The translations under genes were made by a program, and so were the position numbers. Positions 34,854-43,423 of a stretch of 64,000 bases of DNA are shown piece after piece. Within the stretch, counting starts at the first letter, position 1; each line of letters opens with the position of its first letter. The DNA lies in assembly GCF_002968335.2 (NCBI RefSeq), contig NZ_CP134398.1, positions 5,146,001 to 5,210,000 on the forward strand, written 5' to 3'. A model generated the notes under the pieces. It saw nothing but the letters and a program-made list of their open reading frames with translations. It was not told the origin of the DNA and did no database searches. The DNA is from Mycobacterium sp. ITM-2016-00316. GTDB lineage: Bacteria > Actinomycetota > Actinomycetes > Mycobacteriales > Mycobacteriaceae.

Positions 34854-35864
34854 GTGACCACAGGCCAAAGCAGCCCGGTGCAGATCGACGAGCATGAGCG
34901 GCCCCTCTCGGCGCCACTGAAGCTCTCATTCGACTACACCCGTTCAGTCGGACCACTCCTATCCCAGTTCTTCACCGCACTGCGGATGCGACGCATCGTC
35001 GGCGTGCGCGGTTCGGACGGCCGGGTGCACGTACCACCCGCTGAGTATGACCCGGTCACTTATGAGGCCCTGACCGAGGTCGTGCCCGTCAGCGCTGTCG
35101 GCACCGTGCTGTCGTGGACCTGGCAGCCGGCCCCGCTGGAGGGCCAGCCGCTGGACCGTCCGTTCGCCTGGGCGTTGATCAAACTCGACGGTGCGGACAC
35201 CCCACTGCTGCACGCGGTGGATGCACCGGAGGGCTCCATCAAGACCGGTGACCGGGTGCATGCGCACTGGGTCGACGAGCCGGTCGGTGCGATCACCGAT
35301 ATCGCCTGCTTCGTGCCCGGCGACCAAGAGGAACCAGTAGAACCATCCTCCGGTTCCGATGACCGCGACCCGGTCACGGTGCAGGTGACACCCAGCTTCA
35401 TCGAGATCCAGCACACCGCGTCGCTGCCCGAGACCACCTTCCTGAAGGCGCTCGAGGAGGGCAAGCTGCTCGGCGGCCGCACCAGGAGCGGTCGCGACGG
35501 CAAGCCCGGCAAGGTCTACTTCCCGCCCAAGGAAGCCGATCCCGCAACCGGTTTGGCGCTCGACGAGTTCCTCGAGCTGCCCGACGTGGGCACGGTCACC
35601 ACCTTCGCGATCATCAACATCCCGTTCCCCGGGCAGCGCATCAAGCCGCCCTATGTGGCGGCCTATGTGTTGCTCGACGGCGCCGATATTCCGTTCCTGC
35701 ACCTGGTGGTCGAGATCGACCCGGCCGATGTGCGGATGGGGATGCGCGTGCAGGCCGTGTGGAAGCCCCGCGAGGAGTGGGGCCTGGGCATCGACAACAT
35801 CGACTACTTCAAGCCCACCGGCGAACCCGACGCCGACTACGACACCTACAAGCACCACCTGTAA
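34854..35864 (+). CDS. Tandem DUF35 OB-fold protein, partner of Ltp4/Ltp3 (Rv3521-like)
   Basis: A 336-residue protein with two consecutive DUF35/OB-fold units. The first (about 40-150) has VGVRGSDGRVHVPPAEYDP and AVGTVLSWTW; the second (about 180-320) has GRTRSGRDGKPGKVYFPP and VGTVTTFAIINIPFPG. No Cys4 zinc ribbon is seen in the first half of either unit. DUF35 proteins bind thiolase-like aldolases, as ChsH2 does with Ltp2, and pass them CoA substrates. GTG 34854 is chosen, ten bases after the KstR operator. First gene of the ltp operon. Confidence 0.85.
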   Translation: MTTGQSSPVQIDEHERPLSAPLKLSFDYTRSVGPLLSQFFTALRMRRIVGVRGSDGRVHVPPAEYDPVTYEALTEVVPVSAVGTVLSWTWQPAPLEGQPLDRPFAWALIKLDGADTPLLHAVDAPEGSIKTGDRVHAHWVDEPVGAITDIACFVPGDQEEPVEPSSGSDDRDPVTVQVTPSFIEIQHTASLPETTFLKALEEGKLLGGRTRSGRDGKPGKVYFPPKEADPATGLALDEFLELPDVGTVTTFAIINIPFPGQRIKPPYVAAYVLLDGADIPFLHLVVEIDPADVRMGMRVQAVWKPREEWGLGIDNIDYFKPTGEPDADYDTYKHHL

Positions 35865-35877
35865 AGGGCCCGAACTG

Positions 35878-36933
35878 ATGACTGAAATCGCAGTGGTGGG
35901 CTTCGCACACGCGCCCCACGTCCGCCGCACCGACGGCACCACCAACGGCGTCGAGATGCTGATGCCGTGCTTCCACCAGCTCTACACCGAACTCGGCCTC
36001 AAGCAGACCGATATCGGCTTCTGGTGCTCGGGATCCTCGGATTACCTTGCCGGGCGCGCCTTCTCGTTCATCTCGGCCATCGACTCGATCGGCGCGATCC
36101 CGCCGATCAATGAGTCGCATGTCGAGATGGACGCCGCGTGGGCGCTGTACGAGGCCTATATCAAGTTGCTGACCGGCCAGGTCGAGACCGCGCTGGTCTA
36201 CGGCTTCGGCAAGTCCTCGGCGGGCACCCTGCGCCGCGTGCTCGCCATGCAGACCGACCCCTACACCGTGGCGCCGCTGTGGCCGGATTCGGTGTCGATG
36301 GCCGGCCTGCAGGCCCGCGCCGGCCTGGACGCCGGCACCTGGACCGCCGAGCAGATGGCCCAGGTGGCACTGGATTCCTATGCCGCCGCCGGCCGCACCG
36401 ACCGGGAAGAGGTCACCGGCAGCATCGACGAGCTGCTGTCCCGGCCCTACTTCGCCGACCCGCTGCGCCGCCACGACATCGCGCCGATCACCGATGGTGC
36501 GTCCGCGATCGTGCTGGCCGCCGGCGACAGGGCCCGGGAGCTGCGGGAGAACCCGGCCTGGATCACGGGAATCGAGCACCGCATCGAGACGCCGATCCTG
36601 GGTGCCCGCGACCTGACGACCTCACCGTCGACGGCGGCGTCGGCCAAGGCGGCCGCAGGAGGCGATACCGGTTCGATCGACGTCGCCGAGATCTATGCGC
36701 CGTTCACCCACCAGCAGCTGATCCTCACCGAGGCGATCGGGCTGGGGGCATCGACCAAGGTCAACCCCTCCGGTGGCGCACTTGCCGCCAACCCGATGTT
36801 CTCCGCCGGGCTGGAGCGCATCGGCTTCGCCGCTCAGCACATCTTCGACGGCTCCGCTCAACGCGTACTGGCGCACGCCACCAGCGGCCCCGCGCTGCAA
36901 CAGAATCTCGTCGCCGTGCTGGAAGGGAAATAA
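35878..36933 (+). CDS. ltp4: Ltp4, thiolase-like aldolase of C24-branched sterol side chains
   Basis: A 351-residue thiolase-fold protein of the lipid-transfer/SCP-x thiolase group. It keeps the fold motifs (YGFGKSSAGTLRRVL, ITDGASAIVLAAG, NPSGGALAANPMFSAG) but lacks the canonical N-terminal thiolase Cys context, in line with aldol-lyase rather than thiolase activity. Rhodococcal ltp3/ltp4 were shown to be needed for the retro-aldol step on C24-branched sterols. It begins 13 bases after the DUF35 gene and three bases before ltp3. Confidence 0.9.
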   Translation: MTEIAVVGFAHAPHVRRTDGTTNGVEMLMPCFHQLYTELGLKQTDIGFWCSGSSDYLAGRAFSFISAIDSIGAIPPINESHVEMDAAWALYEAYIKLLTGQVETALVYGFGKSSAGTLRRVLAMQTDPYTVAPLWPDSVSMAGLQARAGLDAGTWTAEQMAQVALDSYAAAGRTDREEVTGSIDELLSRPYFADPLRRHDIAPITDGASAIVLAAGDRARELRENPAWITGIEHRIETPILGARDLTTSPSTAASAKAAAGGDTGSIDVAEIYAPFTHQQLILTEAIGLGASTKVNPSGGALAANPMFSAGLERIGFAAQHIFDGSAQRVLAHATSGPALQQNLVAVLEGK

Positions 36934-36936
36934 CTC

Positions 36937-38118
36937 ATGGCAGGTCAGCTCGCCGCGGTTCTGGGAACCGGGCAGACCAAGTACGTCGCCAAGCGCCATG
37001 ACGTGTCGATGAACGGCCTCGTGCGCGAGGCGATCGACCGGGCCCTGGCGGACGCCGGGTCGACGTTCGACGATATCGACGCCGTGGTGGTCGGCAAGGC
37101 GCCCGACTTCTTCGAGGGCGTGATGATGCCCGAGCTGTTCATGGCCGACGCCACCGGTGCGACGAACAAGCCGCTGATCCGGGTGCACACCGCCGGTTCG
37201 GTGGGTGGCTCGACCGCGATCGTGGCGGCCAGCCTGGTGCAGTCGGGCAAGTACAAGCGCGTGCTGACGATGGCGTGGGAGAAGCAGTCGGAATCGAATG
37301 CCATGTGGGCGTTGAGCATTCCGGTGCCGTTCACCAAACCGGTCGGTGCGGGCGCGGGCGGCTACTTCGCTCCGCACATCCGCGCGTACATCCGGCGCTC
37401 GGGCGCCCCCGATCACATCGGCGCCATCGTGGCGGTCAAGGACCGGCTCAACGGCGCGAAAAATCCGCTGGCTCATCTGCACCAGCCGGACATCACCCTG
37501 GAAAAGGTGATGGCCTCCCCCATGCTGTGGGATCCGATCCGCTATGACGAGACCTGCCCGTCGTCCGACGGTGCGGCGGCCATGGTGATCGGCAACGAGG
37601 AAGCGGCAGAAGCGCATCTGGCAAACGGGAACCCGGTGGCGTGGATCCACGCCACCGCGCTGCGCACCGAACCACTGGCCTACGCCGGTCGCGATCAGGT
37701 GAACCCGCAGGCCAGCCGCGATGCCGCGGCCGCGCTGTGGCGTGACGCCGGGATCACCTCACCCATCGACGAGATCGACGCCGCCGAGGTCTACGTCCCG
37801 TTCTCCTGGTATGAGCCGATGTGGCTGGAGAGCCTCGGTTTCGCCGCCGAGGGCGAGGGCTGGAAACTCACCGAGGCCGGCGAGACCGAGATCGGTGGGC
37901 GGATCCCGTTCAACGCCTCCGGTGGCGTGCTGTCCTCGAACCCGATCGGCGCATCCGGCATGATCCGGTTCGCCGAGTCGGCCATCCAGGTGATGGGCAA
38001 GGCCGGTGACCACCAGGTGCCCGGCGCACGCAAGGCCCTCGGTCACGCCTACGGCGGCGGCGCACAGTACTACTCGATGTGGGTCGTCTCCAGCGACAAA
38101 CCGGCCGCCAAATCCTGA
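36937..38118 (+). CDS. ltp3: Ltp3, thiolase-like aldolase of C24-branched sterol side chains
   Basis: A 393-residue thiolase-fold protein paralogous to Ltp4 (GTGQTKYVAKRHDVSMNGLV at the N-terminus, HTAGSVGGSTA around 86-96, NASGGVLSSNPIGASGMIRF and ALGHAYGGGAQYYS near the C-terminus). The C-terminal GHAYGGGAQYYS carries the tyrosines typical of this aldolase group. With Ltp4 and the DUF35 protein it is expected to cleave 24-branched side chains releasing a ketone/aldehyde fragment and a shorter CoA ester. Its stop overlaps the ATG of the SnoaL gene. Confidence 0.91.
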   Translation: MAGQLAAVLGTGQTKYVAKRHDVSMNGLVREAIDRALADAGSTFDDIDAVVVGKAPDFFEGVMMPELFMADATGATNKPLIRVHTAGSVGGSTAIVAASLVQSGKYKRVLTMAWEKQSESNAMWALSIPVPFTKPVGAGAGGYFAPHIRAYIRRSGAPDHIGAIVAVKDRLNGAKNPLAHLHQPDITLEKVMASPMLWDPIRYDETCPSSDGAAAMVIGNEEAAEAHLANGNPVAWIHATALRTEPLAYAGRDQVNPQASRDAAAALWRDAGITSPIDEIDAAEVYVPFSWYEPMWLESLGFAAEGEGWKLTEAGETEIGGRIPFNASGGVLSSNPIGASGMIRFAESAIQVMGKAGDHQVPGARKALGHAYGGGAQYYSMWVVSSDKPAAKS

Positions 38119-38519
38119 TGACCGCCCCGGTGACCCTGGCGGGCCGACGGTCGCGGGAAGCGGCCGTCGCCCGCGACAAGCAGGCCTGGCTCGACCTGTT
38201 CGCCGAGGATGCGGTCGTCGAGGACCCGATCGGCCCGTCGCATTTCGACCCGGAGGGCAAAGGGCACCGCGGCAAGGAGGCGATCGCGAAGTTCTTCGAC
38301 ATGGCGATCGCACCGAGCCGGCTGGAGTTCCATTTCGACAAGACCTACGTGTGCGGCGACGAGGAAGCCAACACGGGACACATCGTGATCGTCTCGAGCG
38401 GCTACCGGGTCATTGCCGAGGGCGTGTTCACCTACCGGGTGGACGCCGACGGCAAGATCGCCGCACTGCGGGCGTACTGGGAGTTGGAGAAGGCGGCAGC
38501 CAGCGCGCACCCGGTGTGA
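38118..38519 (+). CDS. SnoaL/NTF2-like protein at the end of the ltp operon
   Basis: A 133-residue cone-shaped NTF2-fold protein: N-terminal helix ARDKQAWLDLFAEDAVVEDPIGPSHF followed by GKGHRGKEAIAKFFD and a mixed beta sheet ending in IAALRAYWELE. Ketosteroid isomerases and SnoaL cyclases share this fold. The ATG overlaps the ltp3 stop (TGATGA), so it is translated with the operon. A role in isomerising or hydrating a steroid intermediate is inference from context. Confidence 0.82.
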   Translation: MTAPVTLAGRRSREAAVARDKQAWLDLFAEDAVVEDPIGPSHFDPEGKGHRGKEAIAKFFDMAIAPSRLEFHFDKTYVCGDEEANTGHIVIVSSGYRVIAEGVFTYRVDADGKIAALRAYWELEKAAASAHPV

Positions 38520-38590
38520 CAGACCGAGTCGCGTACCGTGGTAGGCGATTTCATTCCGCACACCCAAAAGAGCTGTTGAGTTTCACATAT

Positions 38591-39205
38591 ATGTTGTCCC
38601 GATCACACTTCGCCGCCGCCGCCCTGCTCATCGTCACCGTCAGCGCCTGTGCGCCCACCGAACCCGGTGGCGCCACCAGCGCTCCGGCACCGACGCTGCC
38701 CGCGTTCACCACCAGCTCCACGCCCACGTCGACGTCCGTCGCACCCGCCGCCGCCGACTACCGCGATCTGTTGTTGACCGCCGGCGACCTCACCGACGCC
38801 GATGACACCTTCGTGGAGCGGTCCCGCGAACCCTCGCCCGGTGGCCACGCCGGCGCGAGCGCCTTCTTCGTCAACGAGCAGGACACCCGCGCCATCATCG
38901 ACACCGTGCTGATCTACCCCGACGACGCAGCCGCCGCGGCCGCGCTGCAGCAGGCGGTCAACACCAGGAAGGTGTCCGGCGATCCGCAGCCGATGGGGGT
39001 CGGCCAGGGCGGCGTCGTGATCCGGGGCACCCGCCCGGATGAGGACAAGGCTGTCACGCTGTTGCTGTTCACTGCGGGTCCCGCCCTCGTCCGACTCGAG
39101 TTCCAGAGCGCCGACGGGGACGTCACCACCGATCCGTTCGTCACCAACGTCGGCAAGATGCAGCAGATCGCGCTGCGGGTCGGCCTCGCCGACAACGAGC
39201 AGTAG
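38591..39205 (+). CDS. Predicted lipoprotein, position of Rv3524
   Basis: A 204-residue lipoprotein whose signal peptide ends in VSAC, followed by a Thr/Ser/Pro linker and a single globular domain (about 55-200). The pattern, with LLLTAGDLTDADDTF at the start and a C-terminal helix, recalls the extracytoplasmic sensor-like domains found on mycobacterial lipoproteins and PknH-type proteins. It occupies the position of Rv3524 in M. tuberculosis. No catalytic residues are apparent; function unknown. Confidence 0.78.
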   Translation: MLSRSHFAAAALLIVTVSACAPTEPGGATSAPAPTLPAFTTSSTPTSTSVAPAAADYRDLLLTAGDLTDADDTFVERSREPSPGGHAGASAFFVNEQDTRAIIDTVLIYPDDAAAAAALQQAVNTRKVSGDPQPMGVGQGGVVIRGTRPDEDKAVTLLLFTAGPALVRLEFQSADGDVTTDPFVTNVGKMQQIALRVGLADNEQ

Positions 39206-39208
39206 CGC

Positions 39209-39733
39209 TCACAGCTCCTTGAGCCCGGCGCGGTAGCGCCGGGCCAGCTCGCGGTAGATCTCGGAACTGGTCTTCACCCACTGCTCGGCGCCGGTCCCCG
39301 CGACCGGGCCGCGGATCTTCGCCGGCGCCCCGGCCACCACCACTTCATCGGGGATCTTGGTGCCCGGAACCACCAGCGCATGCGCGGCCACCAGACTGCG
39401 GGCGCCGATGATCACCCCGTCAAGCACCGTGGCGTGGTTCGCGATCACGGCATCGGCACCGATATGGGCGCCGTGCACCACACAGGCGTGCCCGATGGTG
39501 GCTCCCGGCCCCACGTCGACCGGAATCCCCGGCGGTGCGTGCAGCACCGATCCGTCCTGCACATTGGCACCGGCGCGGATGACGATCGGCGCGAAGTCCC
39601 CGCGCAACACCGTGTTGAACCAGACCGAGGCGCCCGCTTCGACCGTGACATCACCGATCAGGGTCGCGGTGGGAGCCACGAATGCCTCCGGATCGATTCT
39701 GGGTATACGGCCTTCGAACGAATAAACCGGCAT
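39209..39733 (-). CDS. Gamma-carbonic-anhydrase-like left-handed beta-helix protein (Rv3525c-like)
   Basis: A 174-residue hexapeptide-repeat protein (repeats of [LIV]GxxxxI type from about 20 to 145). Candidate metal-binding histidines are in VLHAPPG and in IGHACVVHGAHIG, matching the three-His pattern of gamma-class carbonic anhydrases. It is divergent from kshA, with a KstR operator in the gap. Its link to sterol breakdown is positional. Confidence 0.86.
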   Translation of the reverse strand: MPVYSFEGRIPRIDPEAFVAPTATLIGDVTVEAGASVWFNTVLRGDFAPIVIRAGANVQDGSVLHAPPGIPVDVGPGATIGHACVVHGAHIGADAVIANHATVLDGVIIGARSLVAAHALVVPGTKIPDEVVVAGAPAKIRGPVAGTGAEQWVKTSSEIYRELARRYRAGLKEL

Positions 39734-39799
39734 CGTCTACATATACAGCGTGGTCCTTGCAGGTAGCAGTGGTTACGTTGCGCGAAGGCGGCACAAAAC

Positions 39800-39813
39800 T
39801 GTAACGTGTTCTA
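39800..39813. promoter_or_regulatory. KstR operator upstream of kshA
   Basis: TGTAACGTGTTCTA fits TnnAACnnGTTnnA and lies 30 bases before the kshA GTG and 67 bases from the divergent start at 39733. Confidence 0.84.
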
Positions 39814-39843
39814 GTTAGAGAGACCAGATACGGGAGGCCCACC

Positions 39844-41013
39844 GTGACTACCGAGACTGCCGGCATTCGTGAAATCGACACCGGCGACCTGCCCGACCGC
39901 TACGCACGCGGATGGCACTGCCTAGGACCAGTGAAGGATTTCCTGGACGGCGAGCCACACGGCGTCGAGATTTTCGGCACCATGCTGGTGGTGTTCGCCG
40001 ACTCCGAAGGCAACCTGAAGGTGCTGGACGGCTACTGCCGACATATGGGCGGCAACCTCGCCCAGGGCACCATCAAGGGCGACACCGTGGCGTGCCCGTT
40101 CCACGACTGGCGCTGGGGCGGGGACGGCAAGTGCAAGCTGGTGCCCTACGCCAAGCGCACACCGCGACTGGCCCGCACCCGCGCCTGGGAGACCGACGTG
40201 CGCGGCGGCCTGCTGTTCGTCTGGCACGACGCCGAGGGCAATCCGCCGCAACCCGAGGTCCGCATCCCCGAGATCCCCGAGGCCGCCGACGACCAGTGGA
40301 CCGAGTGGCGCTGGAACACGATGCTCATCGAGGGCTCCAACTGCCGCGAGATCATCGACAACGTCACCGATATGGCGCACTTCTTCTATATCCACTACGG
40401 GTTGCCGACGTACTTCAAGAACGTCTTCGAAGGCCACATCGCCAGCCAGTACCTGCACAATGTGGGTCGCGCGGACATCAGCGATCTCGGCACCACCTAC
40501 GGTGAGGCACACCTGGATTCGGAGGCCTCGTACTTCGGGCCGTCCTTCATGATCAACTGGCTGCACAACAACTACGGCGGTTTCAAGGCCGAATCCATCT
40601 TGATCAACTGCCACTACCCGGTCAGCCAGAATTCGTTCATGCTGCAGTGGGGTGTCATCGTCGAGAAGCCCAAGGGCCTCGACGAGAAAACCACCGACAA
40701 GCTGGCCCGGGTGTTCACCGAGGGTGTGTCCAAGGGCTTCCTGCAGGACGTGGAGATCTGGAAGCACAAGACCCGCATCGACAATCCGCTGCTGGTCGAG
40801 GAGGACGGCGCCGTCTACCAGATGCGCCGCTGGTACCAGCAGTTCTATGTCGACGTCGCCGATGTCACCCCCGAGATGACCGACCGGTTCGAGATGGAGG
40901 TCGACACCACCGCCGCGAATGAGAAGTGGGCCGTCGAGGTTCAGGAGAATCTGCAGCAGCAGGAGAACCTCAAGCAGGCGGAACAGAAGGAATCGGCGGA
41001 GCAGTCGAGCTGA
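39844..41013 (+). CDS. kshA: KshA, oxygenase subunit of 3-ketosteroid 9-alpha-hydroxylase
   Basis: A 389-residue Rieske oxygenase. The [2Fe-2S] ligands are Cys65-x-His67 and Cys84-x2-His87, and the mononuclear iron site is visible in DNVTDMAHFFYIHYG (about 176-190). KshA with the reductase KshB adds the 9-alpha-hydroxyl group that, together with KstD, opens ring B. KshB is not in the window. The GTG at 39844 follows GGGAGG. The next gene overlaps it by one base. Confidence 0.95.
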   Translation: MTTETAGIREIDTGDLPDRYARGWHCLGPVKDFLDGEPHGVEIFGTMLVVFADSEGNLKVLDGYCRHMGGNLAQGTIKGDTVACPFHDWRWGGDGKCKLVPYAKRTPRLARTRAWETDVRGGLLFVWHDAEGNPPQPEVRIPEIPEAADDQWTEWRWNTMLIEGSNCREIIDNVTDMAHFFYIHYGLPTYFKNVFEGHIASQYLHNVGRADISDLGTTYGEAHLDSEASYFGPSFMINWLHNNYGGFKAESILINCHYPVSQNSFMLQWGVIVEKPKGLDEKTTDKLARVFTEGVSKGFLQDVEIWKHKTRIDNPLLVEEDGAVYQMRRWYQQFYVDVADVTPEMTDRFEMEVDTTAANEKWAVEVQENLQQQENLKQAEQKESAEQSS

Positions 41014-41486
41014 TGACCGCCGGCAACGAGCAGGCCCAGACGCCCGACGTCGATCGTCTGGCCCGCTCGATGCTGCTGCTGGCCGGGCACGACGACGATG
41101 ACGGCCACGGACATCCCGATCCTCGTCCCAGTACCGGAAATTGGTCCAAGGCACCGGATTTCGGTTCCGATCCGCAGCGCGCCGCAGCGGTGCACGAGGC
41201 CACCGCGCGCGACAAGGAACGGTATCTGACCTCGGGGCTGGCCTCGGTGGACTGCCGGTTCTGTCACGCGACCGTTCAGGTGAAAAAGCTCGGCCCCGAA
41301 CACACCGCGGTGCAGTGGAACGGGCAGGCCGCCAAACGCTGTGCGGTGTTCGATGAGATCCGTTCGACCGGTGGTGATCCCGCACGCGCCAAGTCGTGTC
41401 ACCGGCTGACCGACAGCATCAGGCACGCCATCGCCGAGGGCTGTCTGGAAGAGATATCCAGCGCACCGTCCCCCGGCGACGGCTGA
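41013..41486 (+). CDS. Cys-containing protein coupled to kshA (Rv3527-like)
   Basis: A 157-residue protein with an Asp/His-rich N-terminal region (HDDDDGHGHPD) and a C-terminal domain with CRFCH, RCAVF and SCHRL segments, enough Cys/His to bind a metal or cluster. The ATG overlaps the kshA stop by one base, implying translation with kshA. Homologues sit beside kshA in other mycobacteria (Rv3527) but have no known activity. It ends four bases before the convergent sulfotransferase. Confidence 0.84.
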   Translation: MTAGNEQAQTPDVDRLARSMLLLAGHDDDDGHGHPDPRPSTGNWSKAPDFGSDPQRAAAVHEATARDKERYLTSGLASVDCRFCHATVQVKKLGPEHTAVQWNGQAAKRCAVFDEIRSTGGDPARAKSCHRLTDSIRHAIAEGCLEEISSAPSPGDG

Positions 41487-41490
41487 CCCG

Positions 41491-42639
41491 CTACAGCCCC
41501 TTGAAGCGCGCCCTGACCTGCTCGTCGGTCAACCCGTAGTCACTCAGCGAGTAGGTGTGCTTCGGCGCGCGCGGCCCCTTCTTGCTTTCCGCGTGGCTGG
41601 CCGAGATCGCCTGCCGGGCATCGTCGGTGAAGTCGATGCCGAAAGTACGGTAGATGCCTTCCACCGCACCGACCGGGTCCTTGATGAACTCGAAGTAGTC
41701 CACGTCGCAGAACTGGGCCGGATCATGCTTGGCGCGTTCGGTATCGAACAGCTCAAGGCCGCGCGACCAGGTCTCCAGTGAGTCTTCGCCGATAACCTTG
41801 CCGGAGAAGCTGTTCGACCATCCTTCGGTGGTGTGCTGGGCCAGTGAGCACATCGAGGCCATGATGGTCTCGGCGGGCCGGTGACACTGCACCACCAACG
41901 CATCCGGGTAGGTCGCGAGCAGCGCGTCCAGCGCGAAAAGATGGCTGGGATTCTTGAGCACCCAGCGCTTCTCGGGTTCGTTCAGTCCGATCAGCTGCAA
42001 ATTGCGGCGGTGGCGCTGGTACGACTTGGTCCAGTCCTGTTGTGCCAGCCACCGCGAATAGGTGGGAATGTGCGCCAGCGTCTCGTAGGACACCGAATGC
42101 AGCGACTGACGCAACAGTTGCCAGCATTCCTCGACCTCGTCGGCGGTCATGTAATGCAGACCGGTGTATTCCGGGTTCTCCTCGTGCGCCTTGCTGAACT
42201 GCGCGTCGAGCTGCTGGAAAACTGGATTCTGCGACCAGGTTTCGCGCGGCGGGCGGGGCTGCGGGAACTCGGCCAGCCACAGTTCCAGACCCTGGTGCCG
42301 CGGATCCGCGGTGAGCAGACGGTGGATCACGGTCGTGCCGGTCCGTGGCAGCCCGGTCACGAAGATGGGCCGCTCGATGGGCACGTCGGCGTGCTGCGGG
42401 TACTGCTTGAACGCCGCCTCCGACACCAGCCGGGCCACCAGGGCGTTGCGGACGAAGAAGCGTTGCATCTTGCTGCCGAACTCGGTCAGATCGGCATCGC
42501 GCTGGTAGGCCTCGAGCAGGACGCTCAGCGCCTCTTTGTAGTTGTCGTCGTCGGAGCCGAAATCATCGAGCCCGCAAGCCTTCACGGCCGAGGCGTGCAG
42601 GTCCTCGACGGTGCCTACATTGGTACGAGATGTGCTCAT
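41491..42639 (-). CDS. PAPS-dependent sulfotransferase (Rv3529c-like)
   Basis: A 382-residue sulfotransferase-fold protein. The 5'-phosphosulfate loop is PIFVTGLPRTGTTVIHRLL (about 72-90) and the 3'-phosphate-binding region is around VVQCHRPAETIMASMCSL. It is the last gene of a KstR-operator-headed operon with an SDR and a DUF1214 protein. A steroid or lipid acceptor is possible; the natural acceptor is unknown. Its start codon overlaps the SDR stop by one base. Confidence 0.88.
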   Translation of the reverse strand: MSTSRTNVGTVEDLHASAVKACGLDDFGSDDDNYKEALSVLLEAYQRDADLTEFGSKMQRFFVRNALVARLVSEAAFKQYPQHADVPIERPIFVTGLPRTGTTVIHRLLTADPRHQGLELWLAEFPQPRPPRETWSQNPVFQQLDAQFSKAHEENPEYTGLHYMTADEVEECWQLLRQSLHSVSYETLAHIPTYSRWLAQQDWTKSYQRHRRNLQLIGLNEPEKRWVLKNPSHLFALDALLATYPDALVVQCHRPAETIMASMCSLAQHTTEGWSNSFSGKVIGEDSLETWSRGLELFDTERAKHDPAQFCDVDYFEFIKDPVGAVEGIYRTFGIDFTDDARQAISASHAESKKGPRAPKHTYSLSDYGLTDEQVRARFKGL

Positions 42640-43421
42640 CAGTAGTGGTACTCCCCGCAGTTGACATCCAGCGTCTGCCCGGTGATACCGCTGGACAGAT
42701 CGCTGGCCATGAACAGGATGGCCGAGGCCACCTCGTCTTCGGTCGGCAGCTTCTTCAGATCGCTGCTGGCGGCCGCCGCCTTGTAGATCTCATCGACCGT
42801 AGTGCCGTACTTGCCGGCCTGGTGCTCGAAGTAGCTCTTCAAGGTGCCACCCCAGATGTAACCGGGCAGCACGGAGTTCACCCTGATTCCGGCCTCACCG
42901 AGTTCACTGGCCAGCGACTGCGACATGGCCAGCAGCGCCGACTTGGCCATCTTGTACGCACCCTGTTTGGGATCGGAGTGCCGGACCACCATCGAGTTGA
43001 CGTTGACCACCGAACCCTTCGCCTCGGTGAGTGCGGGGGTGAAACCCTGGATCAGCCGCAGCGCACCGAGCACGGTGAGCTCGATGGTGTCGCGGATGTG
43101 GTCGAAACTGGTCTTGGCGAACGGCTTCATCGACGGCACCCGGAACGCGTTGTTGATCAGCACGTCGACCTTGCCGAACTCTGCGATCGACGTGGACACC
43201 AGATTGGCGACCTGCGCCTCGTCGGTGATGTCGGTGCCGACCGCCAGGGCACGCCGGCCCAGCGCGGTGACCTGACCGGCGACATCCTCCAGGCGCTCGA
43301 CGGTGCGGGCGGCCAGGATGAGGTCGGCGCCCTCCTCGGCGCACCGCCGCGCCAGCGTGGTGCCCAGTGCCGGACCCACGCCACTGATGACGACAACCTT
43401 GTCCTGCAACAAACCCGCCAT
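42639..43421 (-). CDS. SDR family oxidoreductase (Rv3530c-like)
   Basis: A 260-residue SDR with VVVISGVGPALGTTLARRC (about 9-27), NNAFR in place of NNAG (about 88-92) and the catalytic Ser and YKMAK (about 154-158), ending GQTLDVNCGEYH. ATG 43421 gives the length of its M. tuberculosis counterpart; a TTG at 43427 overlapping the upstream stop (TTGA) is the alternative. Middle gene of the DUF1214-SDR-sulfotransferase operon. Substrate unknown; a hydroxysteroid is plausible. Confidence 0.87.
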   Translation of the reverse strand: MAGLLQDKVVVISGVGPALGTTLARRCAEEGADLILAARTVERLEDVAGQVTALGRRALAVGTDITDEAQVANLVSTSIAEFGKVDVLINNAFRVPSMKPFAKTSFDHIRDTIELTVLGALRLIQGFTPALTEAKGSVVNVNSMVVRHSDPKQGAYKMAKSALLAMSQSLASELGEAGIRVNSVLPGYIWGGTLKSYFEHQAGKYGTTVDEIYKAAAASSDLKKLPTEDEVASAILFMASDLSSGITGQTLDVNCGEYHY

Positions 43422-43423
43422 GG

